A model generated the notes under the pieces. That model saw nothing but the letters and a program-made list of their open reading frames with translations, was not told the origin of the DNA and searched no databases. A program made the position numbers and the translations under genes. Shown here piece after piece: positions 55,732 to 64,000 of a stretch of DNA of 64,000 bases; position 1 is the stretch's first letter; the number at the start of each line of letters is the position of its first letter. This DNA is from Lysobacteraceae bacterium NML93-0399. GTDB taxonomy: Bacteria > Pseudomonadota > Gammaproteobacteria > Xanthomonadales > Xanthomonadaceae. The stretch is taken from assembly GCA_002307375.1 (NCBI GenBank), contig NTJI01000002.1, positions 434,001-498,000 of the forward strand. The letters are read 5' to 3'.

Positions 55732-56691
55732 ATGGCCCTGTACGACAGCATCCTCCAGACCATCGGCCACACGCCGGTCGTGCGCCTGCAGCGCCTGGCA
55801 CCGGCGAACGTCGAACTCTACGCCAAGGTCGAATCTTTCAACCCCGGCGGGTCGGTCAAGGACCGGCTCGCGCTGGCGATCATTCTCGATGCCGAACAGC
55901 GCGGCGTGCTCAAGCCGGGCGACACGGTCGTGGAAGCGACCTCGGGCAATACCGGCGTGGCGCTGGCGATGGTCTGCGCGGCGCGCGGCTACAAGTTCGT
56001 GGCCACGATGGTCGAGACCTTCTCCATCGAGCGCCGCAAGCTGATGCGCGCCTATGGCGCCAAAGTCATCCTGACCCCGGCTGCCGAACGCGGCAGCGGC
56101 ATGGTCCGCCGCGCGAAGGAACTGGCCGAGCAGCACGGCTGGTTCTGGGCCAGCCAGTTCGAAAATCCGGCCAATCCCGCCTATCACCGCAATACCACCG
56201 CGGCCGAGATCCTGCGTGACTTCGCCGGGCGCCGGCTGGACCACTTTGTCACCGGCTGGGGCACCGGCGGCACGCTGACCGGCGTGGGCGAGGTGCTGAA
56301 GGTCGCCCGCCCCGAGGTGAAGGTCACCGCCTGCGAGCCGGCCGGCGCCGCGCTGCTGCAGGGCAAGGACTGGAGCCCGCACAAGATCCAGGGCTGGACG
56401 CCGGACTTCGTGCCCGAGGTGCTCAACCGCGAGATCGCAGCCCAGGTGCTGTCGATCGACGACGGCCTGGCGATCGAAACCGCACGCCGGCTCGCGGCCG
56501 AGGAAGGCATCTTCGTCGGCATCTCTGCCGGCGCCACCGCCGCGGCCGCGCTGGAAGTCGCGAAGACCGCGCGGGATGGCGACGTGATCCTGACCATGCT
56601 GCCCGATACCGGCGAGCGCTACTTCTCAACCCCCTTGTTCGCCGATGTCAACGAAGGCTCGGATGACGAGTGGCTGGCCGGCCTGCCCTGA
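55732..56691 (+). CDS. cysK: Cysteine synthase A (O-acetylserine sulfhydrylase)
   Basis: 319 residues. PLP Lys in NPGGSVKDRLA, substrate loop VEATSGNTGVALAMV, phosphate-binding GWGTGGTLTGVGEVL and FVGISAGATAAAA. It makes cysteine from O-acetylserine and sulfide. ATG 55732 has GAGG upstream; ATG 55681 is an alternative but less like the family. It is divergent from the RND operon. A CysM-type assignment is less likely by length and motif. Confidence 0.93.
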   Translation: MALYDSILQTIGHTPVVRLQRLAPANVELYAKVESFNPGGSVKDRLALAIILDAEQRGVLKPGDTVVEATSGNTGVALAMVCAARGYKFVATMVETFSIERRKLMRAYGAKVILTPAAERGSGMVRRAKELAEQHGWFWASQFENPANPAYHRNTTAAEILRDFAGRRLDHFVTGWGTGGTLTGVGEVLKVARPEVKVTACEPAGAALLQGKDWSPHKIQGWTPDFVPEVLNREIAAQVLSIDDGLAIETARRLAAEEGIFVGISAGATAAAALEVAKTARDGDVILTMLPDTGERYFSTPLFADVNEGSDDEWLAGLP

Positions 56692-56740
56692 GCAGACGTT
56701 GGGCCTGAAGCGCGAGTCGAACGAGCGGTCCGCGGCACTG

Positions 56741-56803
56741 TAGTAGCGCGCTCGCGCGCGAGGGCTTTCGCGACAATGCCTCACGGCGCCAAGCGCGCCT
56801 GCA
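56741..56803. repeat. Single degenerate REP doublet
   Basis: TAGTAGCGCGCTCGCGCGCG (56741-56760) and a decayed inverted arm GGCGCCAAGCGCGCCTGCAC (to 56803) lie between the convergent cysK and small membrane protein genes. Same family as arrays A and B. Confidence 0.65.
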
Positions 56804-56839
56804 CCCGCGCGAATCAAGCGCCGCGCCGGCCGCGCGGCC

Positions 56840-57322
56840 TCAACCCAGCCAGATCGCCAGCCCCCCGCCGATCACCACCAGCGCCAGCACCCAGCCCAGC
56901 CAGCCGTAGCGGCCGCTGTCGCCCTGCACCACCGTCTCCTGTCGCGCCTCCCGCAACAGGGGCGAGCTGTGTTTCGCCACTTCCTCGCGGGCTTCCGCTT
57001 CGCTCAGTCCGGGTTTCACATCGCGCAGCCGTCTGGCCGCATCGAGCGTATTGCCGGTGGCGAGCTTCGCCGCGACCTCGCTCGGCAATGTGCCGCTGTC
57101 CTGCGGCGCGGCGCCGCCGCTGGGCCGGAACGGATCGTCGGCATCGAGCGCACCGGACGGGTTTGCGGCCAGGCGCTGCACCGCATCGCGCGCTTCGGCC
57201 GACGACAGGCCGGCGTTCGCTTCGCGCAGGTGGGTGACCGCTTCGGACATGCGCCCGCGGCGCAGCGCATCGTGGACCGGCAACGGAACGTGCAGGCGGC
57301 TGGCATGGGTGACGGCAGGCAT
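56840..57322 (-). CDS. Membrane-anchored protein with two L7/L12-like helical repeats
   Basis: 160 residues. Two similar 30-residue modules are visible: DALRRGRMSEAVTHLREANA followed by GLSSAEARDAVQRLAA (about 17-52), and KLATGNTLDAARRLRDVKPG followed by LSEAEAREEVAKH (about 85-117). The pattern hydrophobic-xx-LR-xx-GLS-x-AEAR-xx-V resembles the C-terminal domain motif of ribosomal protein L7/L12. A single hydrophobic helix (WLGWVLALVVIGGGLAIWLG) ends the protein, so it looks tail-anchored with repeats in the cytoplasm. ATG 57322 follows AGAGGA. No function known. Confidence 0.75.
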   Translation of the reverse strand: MPAVTHASRLHVPLPVHDALRRGRMSEAVTHLREANAGLSSAEARDAVQRLAANPSGALDADDPFRPSGGAAPQDSGTLPSEVAAKLATGNTLDAARRLRDVKPGLSEAEAREEVAKHSSPLLREARQETVVQGDSGRYGWLGWVLALVVIGGGLAIWLG

Positions 57323-57622
57323 GGCAGTCCTCTCGACGGTTGACCACGCCCACCCTAGCCGAGCGGCCGTGGTGACCGTCTCACCGGGCATCGACGCGCG
57401 GCGGCGATCACCGGCGTCGACGTCGGCGCCGTCGTCCAGGGCGCTCCAACATCCGCCGGGCTCGATCACGCTTCCGGCGATCCGCTGCGCCGGCTACGCA
57501 AATCCGTCTAACCGCGTGGTGATTGCCGCGGCGAGGTTCCGCAGCGCGACTGCCTTCGGTGCGCTCGCGCTCGTGTTCTGTTGCGACGCTGCCGCCAGGC
57601 TGACGCGGCCCCCGATACACGA

Positions 57623-57643
57623 ACGCCGGCACTCGGCCGGCGT
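57623..57643 (-). terminator. Weak terminator-like hairpin after fba; rest of 57323-57666 empty
   Basis: ACGCCGGC (57623-57630) and GCCGGCGT (57636-57643) pair across a five-base loop, 24 nt beyond the fba stop, but without a strong T tail. I see no gene or other feature in the remaining 344-bp gap between fba and the small membrane protein. Confidence 0.45.
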
Positions 57644-57666
57644 CGTGCATGCACGCCTACGCATGA

Positions 57667-58671
57667 TCAGCCGTTGAACCGGCCCTGCGCGGCGAGTCCG
57701 TTGTCACGCGCACGGGCGTAGACGGTGTCCTGCGCCTTGCGCACGTTGCCGGTGAGGTCCTGCGACCAGAGCTTGAGTGCGGCCTGTTGCATCGCGCGGC
57801 CATAGGAAAACGACAGCGGCCACGGGTTGGGCCCGAGGCGGTTCATCGCATCGAGATGCGCGGTGGCCAGCTCGTCGGACTGGCCGCCCGACAGGAACAC
57901 GATGCCCGGCAGGATCGCCGGCACCGAGGACTTCAGGCACATCAGCGTCGCTTCGGCGACTTCCTCGACATCCGCTTCCTCGTCGCAGTCCTGACCCGGC
58001 AGCACCATCGACGCCTTGAGGATCGTGCCCTCGAGCATGACGTTCTGGCTGTAGAGCGCATCGAATACGCCGCGCAGCACGACCTCGGTCACATCGAACG
58101 CGGTCTGGATATCGTGGTCGCCGTCGAGCAGCACTTCCGGCTCGACCATCGGCACCAGGCCCTGCTCCTGGCACAGCGCGGCGTAGCGCGCGAGCGCGTG
58201 CGCGTTGACGTCGATGCAGGTGCCCGAGGGCATGTCCTCACCGATCCGGATCACCGCACGCCACTTGGCGAAGCGCGCGCCGAGCTTGTAGTACTCCTCC
58301 AGACGCGCGCGCAGGCCATCGAGGCCTTCGGTCACCACCTCGCCCGGGAAGCCCGCAAGCGCGTGCGTGCCGCGGTCGACCTTGATGCCCGGGAGAATGC
58401 CGTTCTGGCTGAGGTACTTCGCGAACGGCACGCCGGCCTTCGTCGACTGGCGCAGCGTCTCGTCGAACAGGATCGCGCCGCTGATGTGCTCCGAGAGCTT
58501 GGGCGTGGTCAGCAGCAGTTCGCGGTAGGCGCGGCGGTTCTCTTCGTTGTTGGCGATGCCGACCTGCTCGAAGCGCTTGCCGATCGTGGCGGTCGATTCG
58601 TCGATCGCGATGATGCCCTTGCCCTTGGCGACCATGGCCTGGGCGGTTTCGGCAAGCTGTTCGATGCTCAT
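57667..58671 (-). CDS. fba: Class I fructose-bisphosphate aldolase
   Basis: 334 residues. Class I landmarks: GKGIIAIDESTATIGKRFEQ, LFDETLRQSTKAGVPF, PGIKVDRGT, and the Schiff-base Lys in LEGTILKASMVLPGQ, with FLSGGQSDELATAHLDAM. It cleaves fructose-1,6-bisphosphate in glycolysis. ATG 58671 fits the family start; an in-frame ATG 58 codons upstream lies in REP DNA. TATACT on the minus strand (58712-58707) is a good -10. It lies next to pyk and pgk, read in the same direction. Confidence 0.95.
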   Translation of the reverse strand: MSIEQLAETAQAMVAKGKGIIAIDESTATIGKRFEQVGIANNEENRRAYRELLLTTPKLSEHISGAILFDETLRQSTKAGVPFAKYLSQNGILPGIKVDRGTHALAGFPGEVVTEGLDGLRARLEEYYKLGARFAKWRAVIRIGEDMPSGTCIDVNAHALARYAALCQEQGLVPMVEPEVLLDGDHDIQTAFDVTEVVLRGVFDALYSQNVMLEGTILKASMVLPGQDCDEEADVEEVAEATLMCLKSSVPAILPGIVFLSGGQSDELATAHLDAMNRLGPNPWPLSFSYGRAMQQAALKLWSQDLTGNVRKAQDTVYARARDNGLAAQGRFNG

Positions 58672-58706
58672 GGGGCGTTGCGTCCGACTGCGGAGTAAGG
58701 GCCGCG

Positions 58707-58712
58707 AGTATA
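58707..58712 (-). promoter_or_regulatory. -10 element (TATACT) for fba
   Basis: AGTATA on the plus strand reads TATACT on the minus strand, placing the start near 58700 and a 29-nt leader before fba. This suggests fba has its own promoter apart from pyk. Confidence 0.5.
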
Positions 58713-58752
58713 AGCCCGCGCCCCGATCGCGACCTGCAGGCCCGGCTGCCGC

Positions 58753-58896
58753 TGTCGGAGCGCGCTCGCGCGCGAGCGCTTTCTCCGTTGCGCCGCGACG
58801 GCGAGCCGCCCCCTTTCGTCGACGAACCCTGCAGACGCAGCCCATGACCGCGCAGGCTGCATCGAAAGCGCTCCTCGCGCAGAAGCGCGCCCTACA
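58753..58896. repeat. Separated REP arms between pyk and fba
   Basis: TGTCGGAGCGCGCTCGCGCG (58753 on) and a decayed inverted copy GCGCAGAAGCGCGCCCTACAG (ending 58896), in the 234-bp gap. The inverted copy ends 9 bp before the pyk stop and may stabilise or end the pyk mRNA. Confidence 0.6.
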
Positions 58897-58905
58897 GCAG
58901 GCGCA

Positions 58906-60396
58906 TCACAGCTCGCCGAGCCCCTCGGCGCGGCCGTCGGCGCCGACCTGCAACAGGCGCAGGGTGTTGGTCGCGCCATGCGTTTCCATGTGCTCGCCGC
59001 TGGTGAACACCACGCGTTCGCCCGGTCCCAGCAGGCCGGCTTCGACCAGCAGGCGCACGCTGCCGCGCGCGGCCTCGCGCGGTGTCTGGCCGCGGCTGTC
59101 GTAGTCGAACGGGACCACGTCGCGCATCAGCGACATGCGCCGGCGCGCGCCGCCGTGGCGCGAGAACGCATAGATCGACGCGCCGCCGCGGAAACGCGAC
59201 AGGTAGCGTGCGGTGCCGCCGGACTCGGTCATGGCCACGATCGCGCCCACGCCGATGTGCTCGGACAGGAACATCGCCGCCATCGCGATCGCATGGTCGG
59301 CGCGTTCGAGATTGCGCTGTGCGCCCGCGAAATCGGTGTCCTGGGCGAACTGGCGCTCGGCGCCGACGCAGATGCGCGCCATCGTCTCGACCGTGCGCAC
59401 CGGATAGCTGCCGGCGGCGGTTTCGGCCGAGAGCATCACCGCATCGGTGCCGTCGATGACGGAATTGGCCACGTCGAGCACCTCGGCGCGCGTGGGCATC
59501 GGCGATTCGACCATCGACTGCAGCATCTGCGTCGCGGTGATGACCACCTTGTTGCGTGCCAGCGACTCGCGAATGATCTTCTTCTGCAAGCCAGGCAGTT
59601 CGGCGTCGCCGATTTCGACGCCGAGATCGCCGCGCGCCACCATCACCACGTCGCTGGCATCGATGATCTCGGCCAGGTTCTCGATCGCCTCGGTGCGTTC
59701 GATCTTCGACACCAGCGCGGCATCGCTGCCGTGCGAGCGCGCGATCGAGCGCGCCTCTTCCATGTCGGCCGCGTTGCGGCAGAACGACACGGCGATGAAG
59801 TCGACGCCGATGTCGGCCGCGACCTTGATCAGCGCGCGGTCGTGGTCGCTGAGCGCGCCCAGCGACAGGCCGCCGCCCTGCTTGTTCAGGCCCTTGCGGT
59901 TGGACAGCACGCCGTCGTTGAGCACGGTGGTGACGATGCGCGCGCCTTCGACCGCGGTGACCTGCAGCTGCATCAGGCCGTCGTCGAGCAGCAGCACATC
60001 GCCTGCCTCCACGTCGCCAGGCAAGCCGAGATAGCTCACGCCGACCTCGTCGACGGTGCCGGGCGGCGCATCGGGATCGGCCACGAGGTCGAAGCGCGCC
60101 CCGGTCCGCAGCTGCACGCGCCCTTCGGCGAACTTCTCGATGCGGATTTTCGGCCCCGGCAGGTCGGCGAGAATGCCGATCTCGACGCCGGCGCGGTCGG
60201 CGGCCGCGCGGACGGCTTCGGCGCGCACCCGCTGCGATTCGGGATCGCCGTGGGAGAAATTCAGACGCACGGCATTGACGCCGGCGGCGATCAGCGCGTC
60301 GAGCACGCCGGGCGCGTCGGTCGCGGGGCCGAGCGTGGCGAGGATGCGGGTGCGGCGGCGGTGCGCCGGAACGGAGTGCAGGTCGGTCTTGGTCAT
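58906..60396 (-). CDS. pyk: Pyruvate kinase
   Basis: 496 residues. ILATLGPATD, RLNFSHGDPESQ (substrate Arg), DLPGPKIRIEKF, VSKIERTEAI (catalytic Lys), VMVARGDLGVEIG and TDAVMLSAETAAGSYPV are all intact. It makes pyruvate and ATP from PEP. ATG 60396 is preferred over an upstream in-frame ATG at 60447 because the -10-like TACACT ends exactly six nt before it and would be inside the longer frame. No ribosome site precedes it, as expected for a leaderless mRNA. Confidence 0.96.
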   Translation of the reverse strand: MTKTDLHSVPAHRRRTRILATLGPATDAPGVLDALIAAGVNAVRLNFSHGDPESQRVRAEAVRAAADRAGVEIGILADLPGPKIRIEKFAEGRVQLRTGARFDLVADPDAPPGTVDEVGVSYLGLPGDVEAGDVLLLDDGLMQLQVTAVEGARIVTTVLNDGVLSNRKGLNKQGGGLSLGALSDHDRALIKVAADIGVDFIAVSFCRNAADMEEARSIARSHGSDAALVSKIERTEAIENLAEIIDASDVVMVARGDLGVEIGDAELPGLQKKIIRESLARNKVVITATQMLQSMVESPMPTRAEVLDVANSVIDGTDAVMLSAETAAGSYPVRTVETMARICVGAERQFAQDTDFAGAQRNLERADHAIAMAAMFLSEHIGVGAIVAMTESGGTARYLSRFRGGASIYAFSRHGGARRRMSLMRDVVPFDYDSRGQTPREAARGSVRLLVEAGLLGPGERVVFTSGEHMETHGATNTLRLLQVGADGRAEGLGEL

Positions 60397-60402
60397 GGGC
60401 CG

Positions 60403-60408
60403 AGTGTA
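60403..60408 (-). promoter_or_regulatory. -10 element (TACACT) for leaderless pyk mRNA
   Basis: AGTGTA on the plus strand reads TACACT on the minus strand and ends six nt (CGGCCC) before ATG 60396. Confidence 0.5.
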
Positions 60409-60428
60409 ATGTCCACCGGTAGTCAGTC

Positions 60429-60449
60429 GCATGCTGCGGGGCAGCATGC
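60429..60449. other. Perfect 9-bp hairpin upstream of pyk
   Basis: GCATGCTGC-GGG-GCAGCATGC lies 21 bp upstream of the pyk -10 element, in the 278-bp gap after the HAD phosphatase gene. It could be an operator palindrome or a terminator-like hairpin without T tail. Nothing else is recognised in the gap. Confidence 0.55.
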
Positions 60450-60674
60450 AGCGTTAGCGGGAGGGGAGATCCCGCCGCAGCTTACCGGCAATCCAGGTCG
60501 TGCGAACGATGGCGCGCGACGAGGGCTTCGTCGCTTCGTGATGCGAGCAGCCCCTGCCATCCGGCAAAGCTTTGAACCCGATCCCGGGCTGCTCAGAACA
60601 TCCGCGCACCCCCTCCCGAAGCACTCGACAGGTTCACTGCCGAAGTCGCGACGGAGTCGGCGTGGGGGCACGCT

Positions 60675-61316
60675 TCAGCGCAGCGCGGCCACCAATGCGG
60701 CGGGCGTGTCGACGACGGCATGGGCGCCGGCCTCCCGCAGTTCGTCGGCATCGCCGAACCCCCACAGCACACCGACACCGCGCATGCCGTGCTGGGCGGC
60801 GCCGGCCATGTCGTAGCGCCGGTCGCCGATCATCGTCGCGTCCGGTGCCGACACCCGCAGGCGTGACAGCGCTTCACTGATCAGCTCGCGCTTGTAGCGC
60901 CGGTGGCCGTCGTCACTCGCCCCGACGACGGTTTCGAACGCGGCGCCGAACGGCAGCGCGTCGACGATGCGGCGCGCGAATGTCTCGTTCTTCGACGTGA
61001 CCACGGCCAACCTGCGGCCATCGGCCTGCAGCGCCGCGATGGCGGCGGGAATCCCCGGATAGATGACATGCTCGCGCCAGCCGCGGGCGTCGTAGCGCGC
61101 GCGGTACAGCGAAAGCGCCTGCTCGACGCGCTCGTGATCTCCTTCGAAAAGCGTCTGGTAGCTGTCGCGCAGCGGCGGACCGATCCACGGCAGCAGTTGC
61201 GCGCGCGTCAGCGGCGGGTGTCCCAGTGCATCGAGCGTGTGCGCGATGCCGCCGAGAATGCCGGCTTCCGAATCGATCAGTGTGCCGTCGAGGTCGAAGA
61301 ACAGCGTGCGCGTCAT
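60675..61316 (-). CDS. HAD-family phosphatase (phosphoglycolate phosphatase-like)
   Basis: 213 residues. Motif [13 protein letters not shown] (nucleophile and acid/base Asp), motif II VVTSKNE, a Lys in RRYKRELI and motif [15 protein letters not shown] helical cap (residues 20-85) places it with Gph/PpaX phosphatases. ATG overlaps the pgk stop by four nt (ATGA), so it is translated with pgk; it may remove phosphoglycolate or another side-product phosphate. Exact substrate uncertain. Confidence 0.88.
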   Translation of the reverse strand: MTRTLFFDLDGTLIDSEAGILGGIAHTLDALGHPPLTRAQLLPWIGPPLRDSYQTLFEGDHERVEQALSLYRARYDARGWREHVIYPGIPAAIAALQADGRRLAVVTSKNETFARRIVDALPFGAAFETVVGASDDGHRRYKRELISEALSRLRVSAPDATMIGDRRYDMAGAAQHGMRGVGVLWGFGDADELREAGAHAVVDTPAALVAALR

Positions 61317-62488
61317 GCGCCGCGTGCGTCGAGCGCCGCGACGGCGGGCAGTGTCTTGCCTTCGAGGAATTCCAGGAACGCGCCGCCGCCGGTCGAGATG
61401 TAGGACACCTCATCGGCGATGCCGTACTTGTCGACCGCGGCCAGCGTGTCGCCGCCACCGGCAATCGAGAATGCCTTCGAGGCCGCGACTGCGCGCGCCA
61501 GCGCTTCAGTGCCCTTGCCGAAGGCGTCGAACTCGAACACGCCAACCGGCCCGTTCCAGACCACCGTGCCGGCATCGGCGATCATCGCCGCGTAGCGCTT
61601 GGCGGTGTCGGGGCCGATGTCGAGAATCATGTCGTCGGCCTCGACCGCATCCACCGCCTTCACCGTTGCAGGCGCATCGGCCGCGAACGCGGGCGCGACG
61701 ATCACATCGCTCGGCACCGGGATTTCGGCGCCGCGCGCCTTCGCGTCGGCCATGATCTGCTTTGCGGTCTCGAGCAGATCGGTTTCGACCAGCGACTTGC
61801 CCACACCGTGGCCGAGGGCTGCGATGAAGGTGTTGGCAATGCCGCCGCCGACGATCAGCTGATCGACCTTGCCGACCAGCGACGACAGCAGTTCGAGCTT
61901 GGTCGACACCTTGCTCCCCGCGACGATCGCCAGCAACGGACGCGCCGGCGCATCGAGTGCCTTGGCCAGTGCGTCGAGTTCGGCCATCAACAGCGGGCCG
62001 CCGGCGGCCGTCTTCGCATGCCGGATGACGCCGTGCGTCGAGGCCTGCGCGCGGTGCGCGGTGCCGAAGGCGTCCATGACGAACACATCGCACAAGGCCG
62101 CGTACTGCTTCGACAGCGCCTCGTCGTCGTCCTTCTCACCGACGTTCATGCGGCAGTTCTCGAGCAGCACCAGCTGGCCGGGCGCGACGTCGACACCCTC
62201 GACCCAGTCGCGTACCAGCGGCACCTCGATGCCCAGCAGTTCCGACAGGCGCCTGGCCACCGGCGCCAACGAATCGGCCTCGCTCCAGGCGCCTTCCTTC
62301 GGCCGGCCGAGATGCGACATGACCATCACCGCCGCGCCGGCGTCCAAGGCCGCGCGCAGTGTCGGCAGGGACGCGGTGATGCGCTGGTCGGAGGTGACCT
62401 TGCCCGCCTCGACGGGGACGTTGAGGTCCTGCCGGATCAGCACACGCTTGCCGGAAAGATCGAGGTCGGTCATGCGGACGATGGTCAT
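61313..62488 (-). CDS. pgk: Phosphoglycerate kinase
   Basis: 391 residues. It starts [20 protein letters not shown], then [62 protein letters not shown] and the C-terminal [15 protein letters not shown]...[17 protein letters not shown]. It makes ATP from 1,3-bisphosphoglycerate. ATG 62488 suits the family. gap is not adjacent in this window; the upstream 357 bp hold only REP elements. Confidence 0.97.
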   Translation of the reverse strand: MTIVRMTDLDLSGKRVLIRQDLNVPVEAGKVTSDQRITASLPTLRAALDAGAAVMVMSHLGRPKEGAWSEADSLAPVARRLSELLGIEVPLVRDWVEGVDVAPGQLVLLENCRMNVGEKDDDEALSKQYAALCDVFVMDAFGTAHRAQASTHGVIRHAKTAAGGPLLMAELDALAKALDAPARPLLAIVAGSKVSTKLELLSSLVGKVDQLIVGGGIANTFIAALGHGVGKSLVETDLLETAKQIMADAKARGAEIPVPSDVIVAPAFAADAPATVKAVDAVEADDMILDIGPDTAKRYAAMIADAGTVVWNGPVGVFEFDAFGKGTEALARAVAASKAFSIAGGGDTLAAVDKYGIADEVSYISTGGGAFLEFLEGKTLPAVAALDARGA

Positions 62489-62654
62489 GGGCGCTGGGCT
62501 CGCTGGAATGAAGGGAGACGCGTGCGCGTCAGCGTTCCATTGTCCGTTGCGCCCAGCACGCAGGCAAACTGGAGATCCGCGTGGATGATCGTCAGCGCGC
62601 GTGGGACCGGAATCAGGCGAGCCTCCACGCCGGCGGGCGAATCCCGGATCACCT

Positions 62655-62838
62655 CTGCAGGCGCGCCTGCGCGCGAAGGCTTCGCCGGGAATGCCATCGC
62701 GCGCGAGCGCGCTCCTACAGAGGTGTCACGCGGTCGGCCTGCCGGCATCGGAACCCGGTTGGTGTCGGCTCCGTGTAGGAGCGCGCTTGCGCGCGAGGGG
62801 CTTCCCCCGCAACGCCTCTCGTTCGCGCTCCCGCGGAG
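62655..62838. repeat. Two REP doublets upstream of pgk
   Basis: Doublet one: 62655-62722 (CTGCAGGCGCGCCTGCGCGC ... GCGCGAGCGCGCTCCTACAG). Doublet two: 62774-62838 (TGTAGGAGCGCGCTTGCGCG ... degenerate TCGTTCGCGCTCCCGCGG). They fill most of the 62489-62845 gap; no gene or clear pgk promoter was identified there. Confidence 0.75.
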
Positions 62839-62845
62839 TCCCGCC

Positions 62846-64000
62846 TCACTCGGACTTTGGCGCCCGCAGCAGGCTCAGGGCGAAGCCGCCGATCAGCAGC
62901 ACACCGAGCAGCAACACGCCCCACAACAGCCACGTGCCCCAATCGCGCGTCGGTGTGTCGTCCAGCGCAGTCGCGCCCGCCAGTTCGGTGCGCGCGCCGA
63001 GAGTGGCCGCGGCCGGTTGCCAGTCGGCGCCGTTGCGCGCGCGCAGATCGGCCAGCAGGGGCGCGACCGGGGCGTCGTTGCGCGTGGTCCGCGCACTGCC
63101 GGCGCGCAGCGCGAAGGGCCCCGGGCCTTCGGCGACGAACACCAGTCGCTCGGGGCGATACCCCAGCCGTAGTGCCGGCGGTGCGCCCGGTGAGGCGGCC
63201 TCCGCCTGCAGACGCCATTCCCGCATCCGCACCGGTGCGTCCAGCGCCAGCGGCGGCGTCGCATCCGCACCGACGCGGTAGACCAGCCAGTCGCCGGCGA
63301 GCGTCCGCCACGGCGTCTGCGCATCATCGCGGGCCGACAACGACCAGCGTGCCGTCGCGTTTCCGGCCAGGCCCAGGTCGACGTGGGTCACCGGCACGCG
63401 CGCATCGAGCCGATAGACGAAGCTTCCATCGGCCTGCGCATCGGCCTCCAGTGTCCGCCACTGCAGCTCGGCCGCCGCACCGGGCACCGTGGACTCGGCG
63501 GACACGCCGGTGATCGTCGGCATCGCGCCGACGCCGGCCCCGGGCGTCACGCGCAGATAGCGCTCGCGCACCGGCGTGTCGAAGACGATGCGGCGCTCGA
63601 CGAGGCGCGCGCCGTCACGTTGCAGATCGAGCAGGCGGGCGCCGGCCGGCAGCGGCCGCCATTGGCGCAGATCGTCGGAGCCTTCGACGCGGAGCGCACG
63701 CTCGAAAGGCGCCGCGCTTGGGTCCCAGGCCAGCGCGAGTGCGTCCACCGGTGCGTCCGCCGCAGTCGCATCGACCAGCAGCGCCACAGGCGCGGCATCG
63801 TCGCCGCCGGGTGCCCACTGGACCCGGCGCAGGCGGCCTTCGATGTCGAGCTCGCTGATCGAGGTGATGTCGCTGCCCGGCCGCGCCGCCGAAGCGGGCA
63901 GCGGAAACCACGACAGCGCGCGCGTGCGGCGCTCGGCCGCGGGCGGCGGCCCGGACTGCAGCAGCGCCGGCACCTGCCGGCCGTCGGCATTGACGATGAC
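62846..64000 (-). CDS. DUF3999 family protein, N-terminus beyond window
   Basis: The reading frame is open to the window edge (VIVNADGRQVPALLQ at the limit), giving 384 visible residues of the C-terminal part. Beta-rich sequence with many Trp/Arg/Leu (EGSDDLRQWRPLPAGARLLD, RYLRVTPGAG, GYRPERLVFVAEGPGPFAL) and a single C-terminal membrane helix (TWLLWGVLLLGVLLIGGFAL) followed by SLLRAPKSE. This agrees with DUF3999, secreted or periplasmic proteins with a C-terminal anchor that often sit beside a DUF2339 membrane protein. Function unknown. Confidence 0.82.
   Translation of the reverse strand, partial: VIVNADGRQVPALLQSGPPPAAERRTRALSWFPLPASAARPGSDITSISELDIEGRLRRVQWAPGGDDAAPVALLVDATAADAPVDALALAWDPSAAPFERALRVEGSDDLRQWRPLPAGARLLDLQRDGARLVERRIVFDTPVRERYLRVTPGAGVGAMPTITGVSAESTVPGAAAELQWRTLEADAQADGSFVYRLDARVPVTHVDLGLAGNATARWSLSARDDAQTPWRTLAGDWLVYRVGADATPPLALDAPVRMREWRLQAEAASPGAPPALRLGYRPERLVFVAEGPGPFALRAGSARTTRNDAPVAPLLADLRARNGADWQPAAATLGARTELAGATALDDTPTRDWGTWLLWGVLLLGVLLIGGFALSLLRAPKSE

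Noticed and set aside
57408..57650. 80-codon open frame on the minus strand between fba and the small membrane protein
   Set aside because: Arg-rich low-complexity translation, no ribosome site, overlaps a hairpin; no support for coding.
58672..58845. N-terminal extension of fba to an ATG at 58845
   Set aside because: The added 58 residues are read through REP DNA and lie upstream of the TATACT promoter element.

Overview
The window is about 64 kb of GC-rich chromosomal DNA. Gene content points to a Lysobacter/Luteimonas-type member of the Xanthomonadaceae: the HemP-heme receptor cluster, the Anbu proteasome cluster, an SAH riboswitch before ahcY, an OlsF-type fused acyltransferase, a ColR/ColS-like pair, and abundant REP hairpins of the TGTAGGAGCGCGCTTGCGCGCGA type. 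No phage, plasmid, insertion sequence, cas gene or rRNA was seen. One tRNA is present.

Layout. 1-5.1 kb: the start of qmcA, then a Fur-box-controlled heme uptake operon read leftward (hemP, TonB receptor, small unidentified protein, frameshifted DUF6607 gene). 5.1-10.8 kb: aldo/keto reductase, a diguanylate-cyclase-like protein with a degenerate GGQEF site, and a nucleoside transporter, ribokinase and dusB series. 10.9-16.7 kb: a TolC/HlyD/two ABC-2 permease export operon with no ATPase, followed by a membrane hydrolase. 16.8-19.4 kb: an OlsF-like acyltransferase and an LpxH-like phosphatase. 19.5-33.4 kb: methylation-cycle genes metK, ahcY and metF, with the Anbu cluster, an S9 peptidase, a low-GC PIN-like gene, a DUF3228 gene and mqo between them. 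33.4-37.9 kb: a DUF4124-like secreted protein, a secreted protein plus ColRS-like two-component operon, a RimK-like ligase and tRNA-Gly(CCC). 38-44 kb: a GDSL autotransporter, thiS, thiG, trmB and an SLC13 transporter. 44-51.3 kb: Rieske protein, FAH-family hydrolase, mscL, M28 peptidase, a 151-bp-period REP array, a TrmH-family methylase, an alanine symporter and a GNAT. 51.3-57.3 kb: RND efflux pump, cysK and a small repeat-containing membrane protein. 57.6-64 kb: glycolytic genes fba, pyk and pgk with a HAD phosphatase, then the C-terminal part of a DUF3999 protein.

How parts work together. MetK makes SAM, AhcY clears SAH (sensed by its riboswitch), and MetF feeds methyl groups into methionine synthesis; metK and metF also share an AT-rich 20-bp element that looks like an operator. 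Five genes (dusB, the DUF4124-like gene, thiS, thiG, pyk) have a -10-like hexamer exactly 6 nt before ATG and no Shine-Dalgarno, as expected for leaderless mRNAs. The two REP arrays are tandemly amplified, each with its own conserved spacer.

I found no convincing new defence or biosynthetic system. The least explained items are the shared metK/metF element, the PIN-like gene, the ATPase-less exporter, the transglutaminase-less Anbu cluster, an orphan terminator near 27.4 kb, and the secreted protein in front of the ColRS-like pair.
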